From NCBI GenBank assembly GCA_910575445.1, contig CAJTFW010000004.1, forward strand, positions 300,962 to 364,961: DNA of 64,000 nucleotides, read 5' to 3'. Position numbers and translations under genes: made by a program. This document shows positions 1 through 7,826 of the stretch, one piece after another. Position 1 is the first letter of the stretch. The number at the start of each line of letters is the position of its first letter. The notes under the pieces are model-generated. The model was not told the DNA's origin. It worked only from the letters and a program-made list of their open reading frames with translations, and did no database searches. The DNA is from Lachnospiraceae bacterium (GTDB lineage Bacteria; Bacillota; Clostridia; Lachnospirales; Lachnospiraceae).

Positions 1-1200
1 CGCATAGTGGTCTGTAATCTGTTTATCATTGGTGTAGCGGGTCTTCTCAATCCCTTTTTGACTTCCCTTTGTCAAAATCTCCTGGGCAAAAGAAGCAGCT
101 GTAGGATATTGCCGAAGTCCTCCTAGATTTTTATGGATTTCCTTGGCCACTGCTGTAGAGAGTACACGGGCATCTGTTCTAGGATAAGTCACCAGCTTTT
201 TCTCATACAGCTCCTGTGTAATCTTCAACGTCTCATCCGGGCTTATCTTAAATCTTTTCGAACATTCATTCTGTAACTCCGCCAGGTTAAAAAGCAGTGG
301 TGCATAGCGCGTCTCCTTCTTACGCTCCACAGACACTACCAAAGCTTCCTGCGGTGTAATCGCCTTTAATTTCTGTATCAGCGCCTTTGCATCGTCTTCC
401 TTTTTAAATCCATTTTCCTTATATAAAAGCGGGGACTGAAAATAAGCACTCCCCTCCACCGCTCTCCACTCCCCATCAAAAGCCTTCCCCAAAAGCTCCT
501 GTGTCAAAAGCACCCGGTAAAAAGGCGTCTTGACAAAAGAGCGGATTTCCCGTTCTCTGCGCACCACCATCCCAAGTACACAAGTCATCACCCGTCCCAC
601 AGATATCACCGTATACTTTACATTCTGAAAACTAGAGACTGCCCGTCCATACTGTAATGTCAAAAGCCGGGAAAAATTAATCCCCATCAGATAGTCTTCT
701 TTGGCTCTAAGATACGCCGAATCTGACAGATGGTCATACTCTGACAAATCCTTTGCTTCCTGAATTCCCCGAAGAATCTCTTCTTCTGTCTGTGAGTCAA
801 TCCAGACACGAAGTCTTTTCTTCCCTTTAACACCAGCCATCTGCTCCACTAACCGGTAGATATATTCCCCTTCCCGTCCAGAGTCTGTACACACATAGAT
901 GCAGGTGACATCTTTTCGATTCAAAAGTCCACTGACAATGGTAAATTGTTTTTTCACACCGTCAATAATTTCATACTTCCACTCTTTGGGAAGAAATGGA
1001 AGAGTGGCAAGAGACCATCTTTTATAGCGCTCATCATAGACTTCCGGGTAGCTCATAGTCACGAGATGCCCTACGCACCAGGTGACGATGGCACTCTCAG
1101 ATTCTAGATAGCCATCTTGTTTTTTCATATTTAGTTTTAAAGCCTTTGCAAATTCTTGCGCTACGCTAGGCTTTTCAGCGATGTATAGATTTTTACTCAT
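1..1200 (-). CDS. topB: DNA topoisomerase III (type IA), N-terminal part, cut by window edge
   Basis: Reading the minus strand from ATG at 1200 gives 400 codons that run off the left edge of the window. The protein starts MSKNLYIAEKPSVAQEF, the typical Toprim start of type IA topoisomerases. It continues with a Toprim DxD-type stretch (VCTDSGREGEY) and then the catalytic tyrosine motif TYPRTD (Tyr about residue 339). Type IA enzymes break one DNA strand through a tyrosine link and relax or decatenate DNA; the TopB subgroup mainly resolves recombination and replication intermediates. The start has GAGGAT a few bases upstream. TopB-like proteins also occur on conjugative elements, and nothing visible here separates a chromosomal copy from a mobile one. 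The C-terminal zinc or basic tail is outside the window. Confidence 0.9.
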   Translation of the reverse strand, partial: MSKNLYIAEKPSVAQEFAKALKLNMKKQDGYLESESAIVTWCVGHLVTMSYPEVYDERYKRWSLATLPFLPKEWKYEIIDGVKKQFTIVSGLLNRKDVTCIYVCTDSGREGEYIYRLVEQMAGVKGKKRLRVWIDSQTEEEILRGIQEAKDLSEYDHLSDSAYLRAKEDYLMGINFSRLLTLQYGRAVSSFQNVKYTVISVGRVMTCVLGMVVRREREIRSFVKTPFYRVLLTQELLGKAFDGEWRAVEGSAYFQSPLLYKENGFKKEDDAKALIQKLKAITPQEALVVSVERKKETRYAPLLFNLAELQNECSKRFKISPDETLKITQELYEKKLVTYPRTDARVLSTAVAKEIHKNLGGLRQYPTAASFAQEILTKGSQKGIEKTRYTNDKQITDHYA

Positions 1201-1275
1201 ATGGAATCCTCATTCCTAGCATATGATAGTGTAACTTTATTTTTGAAAGTGTTGGTTGAAATGTTTTTGATACAA

Positions 1276-1713
1276 GGGACGCTCGCCACGGCCTGGTAGA
1301 TGTTCCTTCCAGACCCCGCTCTCGCTTAATGGACGCCTATAGCGGTACTAAATTCGCGACTGCGCGTTCCGCTTGCGCTCATTAAGTGCCGATGGCGCCC
1401 AATGGGTCTTGCAGGAACATCTACCAGACCATGGCGGGCTGTGCGTTGGCTCCTATACACACGTTGCAGACGGAACACTTACCCCTATATACCTACACAA
1501 CATTATGCGATAGTGTCTTATATACTGTGGCTGGCCACAGTCAGCCAGGGCGGGAGGGCCATAGGTTCCTGAAAGACCCATTGGACGCCATCGGCACTTA
1601 ATGAGCGCAAGCGGCGCTAAGCCGCGCAGTCGCGAATTTAGTACCGCTATAGGCGTCCATTAAGCGCGAGCGGGGTCTGGAAGGAACCTATGGCCCTCCC
1701 GTCCTAGCGTCCC
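1276..1713. repeat. Large imperfect palindrome made of two inverted copies of a hairpin-bounded repeat
   Basis: This 650-base gap between topB and tmcAL is filled by two inverted copies of one unit (about 1276-1440 and 1543-1713). Each unit is closed by its own terminal stem. The left unit pairs 1294-1316 with 1404-1426. The right unit pairs 1552-1579 with 1673-1700, including 19 uninterrupted pairs. The cores (1317-1403 and the complement of 1580-1672) are almost identical apart from a small indel near GCGCG. The terminal stems differ between copies (GGTAGATGTTCCT against GGCCATAGGTTCCT), yet each stays paired with its partner, so the changes are compensatory. Between the copies sits a small palindrome CTGTGGC/GCCACAG at about 1525-1540. 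No coding function is supported. It could be a MITE-like or REP-like element, or a structured RNA. Confidence 0.75.
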
Positions 1714-1849
1714 TCATACCACAAAATATAAATTCCCATTTACATTTCATCCAACCAAACCCCCACACTATCCTAGCCCCCACCCTTTTTTATTTCTATC
1801 GTGAAAGTATAGCACATTTGTGGTATACTTGTCTATAAAGGAGATTATT

Positions 1850-3028
1850 ATGGTAGTTACTGGCGTTATCGCAGAATACAATCCATTTCATCAGGGACAT
1901 GCACTTCATCTGTCATATAGTCGCACATCGACAAACGCTGATTATATTATCGTGGTGATGAGCGGTAATTATGTACAGCGTGGGGCTCTGGCGATGTTTG
2001 ATAAATATACACGTGCTCACGCGGCACTTAAAAATGGAGCGGACCTTGTCTTAGAGCTTCCACCGGCTGTCTCTACGGCAAGCGCAGAATATTTTGCCAA
2101 AGGGGCGGTTGCGCTTCTAGAAGATACGGGAATTGTCACAGACCTTTGTTTTGGAAGTGAATGTGGAGAACTTACGGAATTGATGTCTCTAGCTTCTTTT
2201 TTGGCAGAGGAGACAGAAGAATATCAGTTCTTTTTGCGACAAGAGTTAAAAAAAGGTTCTTCTTATCCAAAGGCACGCACAGAAGCATGTCGGCAATGTG
2301 GGCATCCTGTATCACAGGCACTTCTGTCAGAGCCTAACAACTTGCTTGGTATAGAATATTTAAAGGCTTTGATACGCACAAAAAGTTCTGTCCGCCCTCA
2401 TACCCTAAAGCGCTTAGGTGCACACTATCATACACAGAGCTTTACAAAAGATGGACCCGCTTCTGCCAGTGCAATGCGTGCGATGTTATTGCAAAATCAT
2501 GGCGCTTTTACACCTGAATTTTTACAGCATTTTCCTTCCAGGGAACTCTATCAGGCATATGAAGGAAAGTCTCCTTTGACAGAAGATGCCCTCTCTCTTT
2601 TATTGATAGAGCGTCTGCGGCGTAATTCGCAAGAACTCTTCCAGAATTATTTTGATGTCACCGAGGAGCTTTCTAACCGTATCAAAAACTGCCAGGATGA
2701 TTTTCAATCATTTTCTCAATTTACAGACCTTCTAAAGACCAAGAATCTGACCAGGACTTTTGTAAGTCGTGCGTTGCTTCATATTTTACTGGATATAACA
2801 GCCTATGAGCCATCCTCGGTTCTGCGGGTCTTGGGATTTCGGCAGGATGCAGCGGTACTTTTGCAGCAATTAACCAGGCATGGAAGACTTCCACTTGTAA
2901 TGGATAGTGCTTCTTCTATGCTTTCGCCTAAATGGCTCTATGCGGACAGACTCTATGAATCGGTGCGCTCCTATATACATCAGACGCCCTATCAAAAAGA
3001 AGGGCGCAGAAAAATGTTAGTAGTATAA
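1850..3028 (+). CDS. tmcAL: tRNA(Met) cytidine acetate ligase (TmcAL/YlbM family)
   Basis: The 392-residue protein begins MVVTGVIAEYNPFHQGH and carries the HxGH nucleotidyltransferase motif (His14, His17). It also has VMSGNYVQRG and FGSECGE segments typical of TmcAL. Family members activate acetate with ATP and form N4-acetylcytidine at the wobble position of elongator tRNA-Met. I chose ATG 1850 because AAAGGAG sits six bases upstream; the longer GTG start at 1820 would overlap a TATACT -10 box (1824-1829) and lacks a ribosome-binding site. Length fits the family. The gene is followed after 18 bases by the histidine kinase gene, so the two may be cotranscribed. Confidence 0.9.
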   Translation: MVVTGVIAEYNPFHQGHALHLSYSRTSTNADYIIVVMSGNYVQRGALAMFDKYTRAHAALKNGADLVLELPPAVSTASAEYFAKGAVALLEDTGIVTDLCFGSECGELTELMSLASFLAEETEEYQFFLRQELKKGSSYPKARTEACRQCGHPVSQALLSEPNNLLGIEYLKALIRTKSSVRPHTLKRLGAHYHTQSFTKDGPASASAMRAMLLQNHGAFTPEFLQHFPSRELYQAYEGKSPLTEDALSLLLIERLRRNSQELFQNYFDVTEELSNRIKNCQDDFQSFSQFTDLLKTKNLTRTFVSRALLHILLDITAYEPSSVLRVLGFRQDAAVLLQQLTRHGRLPLVMDSASSMLSPKWLYADRLYESVRSYIHQTPYQKEGRRKMLVV

Positions 3029-3046
3029 GGCTTTGGGAGGAATAGT

Positions 3047-4180
3047 TTGAAAAAATTTATCTGGAATTTATTTACTCGCTTTGTAGATCTGATTTCTCAC
3101 ACACATACTTTTCATGCACATTTTAGCCTGCTTTTTACGATTGGGGCTACTCTTACGGCGACACTTTTGACTTATCTGTATCATCTGATTAGTCCTTCTG
3201 GTGGCACTAATATCGGGCTGATATATATTTTGATGATTATGCTGATTTCCTACCATACAGACAAATATCGCTATGGAATTCTGGCTGCTATTATCAGTGT
3301 TTTTTGCATTAACTATCTGTATACCATTCCGTATTTTGAATTTAATTTTACGATGACAGGGTATCCGATTACATTTCTTGTGATGTATGTTATCTCTATT
3401 CTGACCAGCGCCACTACGTTTCATATGAAAGACCAGGCGCGGCGGATTCAGGAGGATGAAAAGCTGATTATGGAGGCAGAGAAGGAAAAGCTTCGGGCCA
3501 ATCTGCTGCGGGCGGTCTCTCATGACCTTCGCACGCCTCTGACCAGTATGATTGGGGCCAGCTCTTCCTACTTAGAAAATGAACATACTTTGGACGCAAA
3601 TAGCAAGAAAGAGCTGGTACAACAGATTTATGAGGATGCTAACTGGCTTTTGCATATGGTGGAAAATCTTTTATCCGTCACCCGTATCACCGACAACGGT
3701 GTGAATGTCTTAAAAAAATCGCCCGAAGCAGTGGAAGAAATCTTATTTGATGCAATTACCACAATGCGAAAGCGCTATCCTGAATTTCAGGTGCATGCCA
3801 CGATACCAAAAGATTTTCTGGTTGCGCCTATGGACCCACTGCTTATTAAGCAGGTGATTTTAAATCTCCTGGAAAATTCCTGGTTTCATGCAGACAGTAA
3901 AAAACCAGTAGAATGTTATCTAAATAGCGACGAAGAACAGGTCTTTATCCATGTGCGGGACTATGGAAATGGAATTCCCGAAGATAAAATCGAACATATT
4001 TTCGATGCCATGCCTTCTGCTCCCTCTTCTGCTTCAGATACCCGAAAAGGTATGGGGATTGGCTTGTCTATCTGTAAAGCGATTATCCGGGCACACAGCG
4101 GAACCATACAGGTTCAGCCTCACCCAGATGGTACTGAATTTTATTTTACATTACCGAAGGAGGATATGCATTTTGAATAA
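3047..4180 (+). CDS. KdpD-like sensor histidine kinase (short, C-terminal-type)
   Basis: The 377-residue membrane kinase starts at TTG 3047, seven bases after GGGAGG. Residues about 20-120 form membrane segments of the DUF4118 type that KdpD uses. These are followed by a HisKA domain with VSHDLRTPL (phospho-acceptor His159) and an HATPase domain with an N box (NLLENSWFHA) and a G box (GMGIGLSI). The large N-terminal KdpD sensor and Usp domains of enterobacterial KdpD are absent. Such short KdpD-like kinases pair with KdpE-like regulators, and the next gene overlaps it. No kdpFABC potassium pump genes are nearby. A potassium or turgor role is therefore family inference only. Confidence 0.88.
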   Translation: MKKFIWNLFTRFVDLISHTHTFHAHFSLLFTIGATLTATLLTYLYHLISPSGGTNIGLIYILMIMLISYHTDKYRYGILAAIISVFCINYLYTIPYFEFNFTMTGYPITFLVMYVISILTSATTFHMKDQARRIQEDEKLIMEAEKEKLRANLLRAVSHDLRTPLTSMIGASSSYLENEHTLDANSKKELVQQIYEDANWLLHMVENLLSVTRITDNGVNVLKKSPEAVEEILFDAITTMRKRYPEFQVHATIPKDFLVAPMDPLLIKQVILNLLENSWFHADSKKPVECYLNSDEEQVFIHVRDYGNGIPEDKIEHIFDAMPSAPSSASDTRKGMGIGLSICKAIIRAHSGTIQVQPHPDGTEFYFTLPKEDMHFE

Positions 4181-4883
4181 AATGATTAAGATTCTGGTCA
4201 TTGAAGATGAGAAAAATATCCGAAATTTTATTATTTCCGTACTAAATGCGCAGCAATACCAAGTGATTCCGGCTGTCACTGGAAGAGAAGGGCTCTCTCA
4301 GGCCACTTCTCAATGTCCAAATCTGATTCTTTTAGACCTTGGTCTACCCGATATGGATGGTATGGAAATCATTACTAAAATCCGGGAATGGAGCAGTACC
4401 CCCATCATTGTTATCTCTGCCCGTATTCAGGAAGATGACAAGGTCTTGGCACTCGATGCTGGTGCAGACGATTATATCACCAAACCTTTTGGCAATTCCG
4501 AGCTTCTGGCACGTATCCGCACTGCCCTTCGCCATAGCAACCGTCTTCATATTGGAGGAGCCATTGTCAACAGGCCCTATCGCTGTGGTGGACTGCTTAT
4601 TGACTTTGAAAAGCACCAGGTGACAAGAGATGGCCAGGAAATCCATCTGACTCAAAATGAATTTAAGATTGTCTCTTTGCTTGCCAAAAACTGTGGCCGT
4701 GTTCTGCTCTACGACCATCTTATTGAACATATCTGGGGGCCCTATTCTGAGAATGACAATACAATTCTTCGAGTCAATATGGCCAATATCCGCCGAAAAT
4801 TAGAACCTAACCCGGCAGAGCCTATCTATATCTTTACAGAAATCGGCGTTGGATACCGGATGGCCGAAGAAGACCCCATATAA
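4173..4883 (+). CDS. KdpE-like OmpR-family response regulator
   Basis: The protein has 236 residues. The receiver domain starts MIKILVIEDEKN with acidic residues in place. The phospho-acceptor Asp is at about residue 55 (LLDLGLPDMDG) and a conserved Lys follows in ITKPFG. The winged-helix C-terminal domain includes LTQNEFKIVSLL and ends VGYRMAEED. I chose TTG 4173 because AAGGAGG at 4157-4163 is nine bases upstream; the ATG at 4182 would be 18 bases away. The start overlaps the kinase stop codon, so the pair is translationally coupled. It should be a DNA-binding partner of the kinase; target genes cannot be deduced from the sequence. Confidence 0.9.
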   Translation: MNKMIKILVIEDEKNIRNFIISVLNAQQYQVIPAVTGREGLSQATSQCPNLILLDLGLPDMDGMEIITKIREWSSTPIIVISARIQEDDKVLALDAGADDYITKPFGNSELLARIRTALRHSNRLHIGGAIVNRPYRCGGLLIDFEKHQVTRDGQEIHLTQNEFKIVSLLAKNCGRVLLYDHLIEHIWGPYSENDNTILRVNMANIRRKLEPNPAEPIYIFTEIGVGYRMAEEDPI

Positions 4884-4896
4884 AAATCCATAAAGC

Positions 4897-4956
4897 AAAT
4901 CCCCTATAGGAAGCAGGGATTTCAGGAACCTGCGCCTCTAGGGGATTTGTTTTTAT
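4897..4956 (+). terminator. Intrinsic terminator after the two-component operon
   Basis: AAATCCCCTA (4897-4906) pairs with TAGGGGATTT (4939-4948), followed by GTTTTTAT. It ends the tmcAL-kinase-regulator transcript. On the opposite strand the U tract is weak, so a minus-strand transcript coming from the cobalamin riboswitch may not stop here. Confidence 0.8.
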
Positions 4957-4989
4957 ATTGGTCAGATGTGCCATTCTTATGCGAAATAT

Positions 4990-5052
4990 TTATGGAGGCC
5001 TACGCATAAACACCTGACCTTCTATTGTGCATGACTGCTTGAGATTCCTCAT
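4990..5052 (-). CDS. Candidate 20-residue ORF downstream of the cobalamin riboswitch
   Basis: This is the only minus-strand reading frame with a plausible ribosome-binding site after the riboswitch. AAGGCGG lies six bases before ATG at 5052, and the frame stops at TAA 4990. The 20-residue product is polar and basic at its end (ending MRRPP) and I do not recognise it. It could be a short regulated peptide, the remnant of a deleted cobalamin-regulated gene, or chance. No longer minus-strand gene exists before the convergent regulator gene. Confidence 0.3.
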   Translation of the reverse strand: MRNLKQSCTIEGQVFMRRPP

Positions 5053-5154
5053 TAAAAGCCGCCTTAACCCACAAGCCGACAATTCATAAGATAAAAGCGC
5101 GCCATTTCGCTCTATCTGTTGGATGTTAAGCCTTGCCCGGAAGCTCATCTCATA

Positions 5155-5327
5155 TGTCAAGCAGGTTTCCTGGCTTACGGATCAGTCATCTGTCCTCCCC
5201 CTTCTCGCATGTTATATCGGGTTATGCAATGGGATACTATGAAGACAGACTCTCCGAATACAGTGACCGGATCGTTCAGGATTCTCACCTGATTCCCTCT
5301 TCGCACATCTTCTGTACGCACTTGACA
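5155..5327 (-). ncRNA. Cobalamin (AdoCbl) riboswitch aptamer, orphan
   Basis: On the minus strand the conserved cobalamin-riboswitch blocks appear in order. First is GGGAATCAGGTGAGAATCC (from 5297 down). Then come CCGGTCACTGT-like core bases around 5265-5255 and the B12-box-like GTAAGCCAGGAAACCTGC at 5178-5161. The P1 stem pairs TGTCAAG (5327-5321) with CTTGACA (5161-5155). Riboswitches of this class bind adenosylcobalamin and usually repress B12 synthesis, transport or B12-alternative enzymes. Here no sizeable gene follows on the same strand, so its target is unclear. Any read-through RNA would be antisense to the KdpE-like regulator gene. Confidence 0.88.
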
Positions 5328-5349
5328 CAGCACTTGCTGCACGATATAT

Positions 5350-5378
5350 ATTATAGCTCTTATCTATAGTGTTGTCAA
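5350..5378 (-). promoter_or_regulatory. Consensus housekeeping promoter of the cobalamin riboswitch
   Basis: On the minus strand TTGACA (complement of 5373-5378) is followed by exactly 17 bases and TATAAT (complement of 5350-5355). This is a perfect sigma-A type promoter. Transcription would start near 5343, about 16 bases before the P1 stem of the riboswitch. Confidence 0.85.
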
Positions 5379-5464
5379 CTTTTTTCAGGATAGAAACACG
5401 ACAAACACATAAATGGTTCATCGTTTCTTTCTCATGGATAACAAGCGTGGCATGGCAGCATTAA

Positions 5465-6319
5465 TTAGTCCAATACAATCTCAAATTCAACATCAAAATC
5501 AAAATCTTCAAGATTCGCCCTCTGTACACTTTTTACCCTAAAATTGACGGGGCGCACTGGTAAATCTTTCGCTTTTATGGTATCTGTTTCAAACATTCCA
5601 AAAGAACCAGCGTGGATTGTCATTTTAAGCTCTTCTTTTGATGAGGAAAAAAATTTCAGCTTTCGGGAAGATCTTCTTCGCAAATCCCGCATCATTTGCA
5701 GAACGACAGGCTCGCCATCTATCAGTATATCATTACCTTCTGCATCCACAAGCACAAATTCCATTCTGACATAGGACCAGTTTTCCTCTGTCTGATTAAA
5801 TAAATAGCCGCAAATTTTATAATTTTCATATTCTTCTTCTGCTTTTCCATCATATCCCTGCTTATAAGCAAAAATATCAACATCTTCTGGTTTACTTGAC
5901 GAAGAACCAAGAAAGGCATGTAGCATATAATCCTCTTCAGGTATTGTGCTGTATTCGTCTGGCACAAGCTGTTCCGACGTCAGATTTAAAAGTGCAGGAA
6001 GCATGCTAATCCTGGATATGGGTGTGAAAGTCAGGAGAGCGCAGAGAATACCGCCCACTAACAGCCTTGTCCCGGTGCGTGTGCTTTCACCATTTTCTGC
6101 GCACAATTCCCTTAACTTATCGCCTAGAAATGCACTGATTCCGGCTAGGCCTATTGTCTTAAAGTCAGGAATAAAAAGAATCTCTGACAGTATGGAATAT
6201 GATATGGCACGATTTGCGTCTCTCGTAGAGCCGAACAGGTCAGGGATTCCTAAAAAATTTATGATAGCCAAGATAAAAAATATCTCCCCGGATATTCTCA
6301 ATAGTTTCTTTTTGTCCAT
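5465..6319 (-). CDS. Unrecognised membrane-anchored protein
   Basis: The 284-residue protein starts MDKKKLLRISGEIFF at 6319, with AGAGGA just upstream. A longer frame to 6394 lacks a ribosome-binding site. Residues about 8-30 and 85-115 look like membrane segments. The C-terminal half (about 150-284) is soluble, acidic and beta-rich, with a stretch reminiscent of FxLYD-type extracellular domains (YKICGYLFNQTEENW, then VLVDAEGN). I do not recognise a family. It follows the 310-residue membrane protein gene by 113 bases on the same strand and could share its transcript. No catalytic motif is visible. Confidence 0.65.
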   Translation of the reverse strand: MDKKKLLRISGEIFFILAIINFLGIPDLFGSTRDANRAISYSILSEILFIPDFKTIGLAGISAFLGDKLRELCAENGESTRTGTRLLVGGILCALLTFTPISRISMLPALLNLTSEQLVPDEYSTIPEEDYMLHAFLGSSSSKPEDVDIFAYKQGYDGKAEEEYENYKICGYLFNQTEENWSYVRMEFVLVDAEGNDILIDGEPVVLQMMRDLRRRSSRKLKFFSSSKEELKMTIHAGSFGMFETDTIKAKDLPVRPVNFRVKSVQRANLEDFDFDVEFEIVLD

Positions 6320-6432
6320 GGTTTTCCTCTTTTGCCTTACATTTATTCCCGCGAGCAATGAGCCAAATGCTGTGTTTGCACGCACATTTCTCAATTTTCA
6401 TCAGGCAAGGGCAATGGTGGAACATTTATTTT

Positions 6433-7365
6433 CTAGTAATATCCAGCGGTATCTGCTATACCATCCAATTTGATAAAGTTTGCCAAATTCATCATATTTG
6501 CAAAACGAAGTTGCTCTTGGATTTTTTGCTGACCATTGACCAGCTGATTTAGCCGTTTTGTCTGCTCTTTCTGGTATGCAATCATTTCCTTGTGCTGGCT
6601 TGTATTTTCAAACAGGTTTACCATCTCTTTGACAGAATCCGCCCGGTCGTTTCGGATAGCATGCAGAAAGAAATCAACGGCTTCGACGCTGTAATAATCC
6701 GGTGGAAACCAACTTGGTGCATGAGTGCGTAATTCTTGTTGAAACGCACTATATTGGTCATACAATGCCTTTCGCTTTGCTCGCACCTGTTCATTATTAA
6801 CAGCAATATCTTGATTGGTCGCAGCAATTTTTTGGTTTTTCTTGGCTATGAAAAAAACCTCTATTCCGACAACCGCCAAAAATACTGTGATGCCTAGTGC
6901 CCCGCCTTCAAGAACAATGCTTATCACCATAACATAAAAGAAAAATATGCTGATGTAATGGACAATAACGGCAATGAGTCCAAACAGGCCTATATCATTG
7001 CGTGTTTGCCGTCTAATAGCCATAAGAGTGAAAAATCCCGCTTCCGTACTAAATGTTTTTACACCTGCCATAATAATCTTTTTGCTTATAAACGATACCG
7101 AAAACAGAAATGCCAGTGTCATCAGATACGTAGGGCCTAATGCATCATGGAATACTACCGTGGCCAGCGCGGAAAGTGCAAATGCGCTGATGGTAAAGAG
7201 CTTTTTAAAATCCTTTAAAATCGTCTCTTTGATACTGATTGCACTCTTCTTTTTACGGAAATTTCGTTCTTGGGCAATGTAGCGGCTAAGAACCTCCTGC
7301 ATGTTAGCCAACATACCCTGCACATAAGTTAATCCCTGCAATAGTTCTTTTTTAGTCGGTGTCAT
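6433..7365 (-). CDS. Unrecognised membrane protein with C-terminal coiled coil
   Basis: The 310-residue protein starts at ATG 7365, with AGGAGGTGAG eight bases upstream. About four hydrophobic segments lie between residues 55 and 170. They are followed by a glutamine- and alanine-rich helical region (residues about 175-215) and a soluble tail with NGQQKIQEQL-like heptads. No enzyme motif is visible and I do not recognise the family. Its start codon overlaps the stop of a 21-codon ORF (ATGA), indicating translational coupling. The gene sits behind a structured leader of about 300 bases. Confidence 0.7.
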   Translation of the reverse strand: MTPTKKELLQGLTYVQGMLANMQEVLSRYIAQERNFRKKKSAISIKETILKDFKKLFTISAFALSALATVVFHDALGPTYLMTLAFLFSVSFISKKIIMAGVKTFSTEAGFFTLMAIRRQTRNDIGLFGLIAVIVHYISIFFFYVMVISIVLEGGALGITVFLAVVGIEVFFIAKKNQKIAATNQDIAVNNEQVRAKRKALYDQYSAFQQELRTHAPSWFPPDYYSVEAVDFFLHAIRNDRADSVKEMVNLFENTSQHKEMIAYQKEQTKRLNQLVNGQQKIQEQLRFANMMNLANFIKLDGIADTAGYY

Positions 7366-7427
7366 TTCTGCTCACCTCCTAGTTTGTCCATTAAAGGACT
7401 AGTAAAGATAGTAATACGCCTCTTCAT
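7362..7427 (-). CDS. Small 21-residue ORF coupled to the membrane protein gene
   Basis: ATG at 7427 is preceded by GCAGGAGGT at ideal spacing. The ORF (starting MKRRITIFTSP, ending GGEQK) overlaps the next start by four bases (ATGA). The strong ribosome-binding site and the overlap suggest real translation, either as a leader peptide controlling the downstream gene or as a tiny membrane-associated or basic protein. A longer in-frame extension to 7595 runs through the structured RNA and has no ribosome-binding site, so I reject it. Confidence 0.5.
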   Translation of the reverse strand: MKRRITIFTSPLMDKLGGEQK

Positions 7428-7459
7428 GTGTACCTCCTGCCATAATACGGCTATGTTAT

Positions 7460-7735
7460 TCTCGTCGGTACTTACCTTTGGGGGTGGTACTTCCCATCCC
7501 CCGCAGGCATTTTCCCGCCGAGACAACAAAAGCGGCGCAGGGGAAATAATCCCTACACCGCTTGAAGCTACGCACACATCCATGGATTTTCCCATTGATT
7601 ATTGCCAGGAAAACCGTTATAATGGATTTTGGGCGCAGTAATTTCTGCTGTGTGGGACGCTACCTCGTCCTGCATAGGGGCGTGGAGTGGTGGCACACTC
7701 CGCGCCCTGCCTTTTTACTTCTGTGTCTCGTAGGT
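7460..7735 (-). ncRNA. Long structured 5' leader with attenuator-like hairpins
   Basis: Transcribed on the minus strand from the promoter at 7738-7766, this leader contains several hairpins. They are a G/C-rich stem 7678-7707, a stem GGACG/CGTCC near 7655-7670, and a terminator-like stem 7529-7543 with 7551-7563 followed by UUUUGUUGU. Last is a multibranch closed by UCUCG/CGAGA (7523-7519 with 7464-7460) enclosing the stem GGGGG-A-UGG/CCA-CCCCC. The ribosome-binding site of the 21-codon ORF follows immediately. I could not match it to a known riboswitch class. It may be an uncharacterised regulatory RNA or an attenuator. Confidence 0.5.
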
Positions 7736-7737
7736 TC

Positions 7738-7766
7738 ATTTTACAACAAGTCTGAATAAATTGCAA
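7738..7766 (-). promoter_or_regulatory. Promoter for the leader and two membrane protein genes
   Basis: On the minus strand TTGCAA (7766-7761), a 17-base spacer and TAAAAT (7743-7738) form a good housekeeping promoter just downstream of the ABC transporter stop codon. Confidence 0.6.
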
Positions 7767-7826
7767 TAGGTTGATTGACATGGTTCGACAGACTGCATAG
7801 ACAGCCTGAAAATTGCTGGCTGTTGT

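Noticed and set aside
1386..1601. 71-residue plus-strand ORF between topB and tmcAL
   Set aside because: It lies across the paired inverted repeat, has no ribosome-binding site, and its composition follows the repeat rather than a protein.
5133..5421. Overlapping 70-80 residue ORFs on both strands
   Set aside because: They lie inside the cobalamin riboswitch and its promoter; conserved RNA features explain the sequence better.
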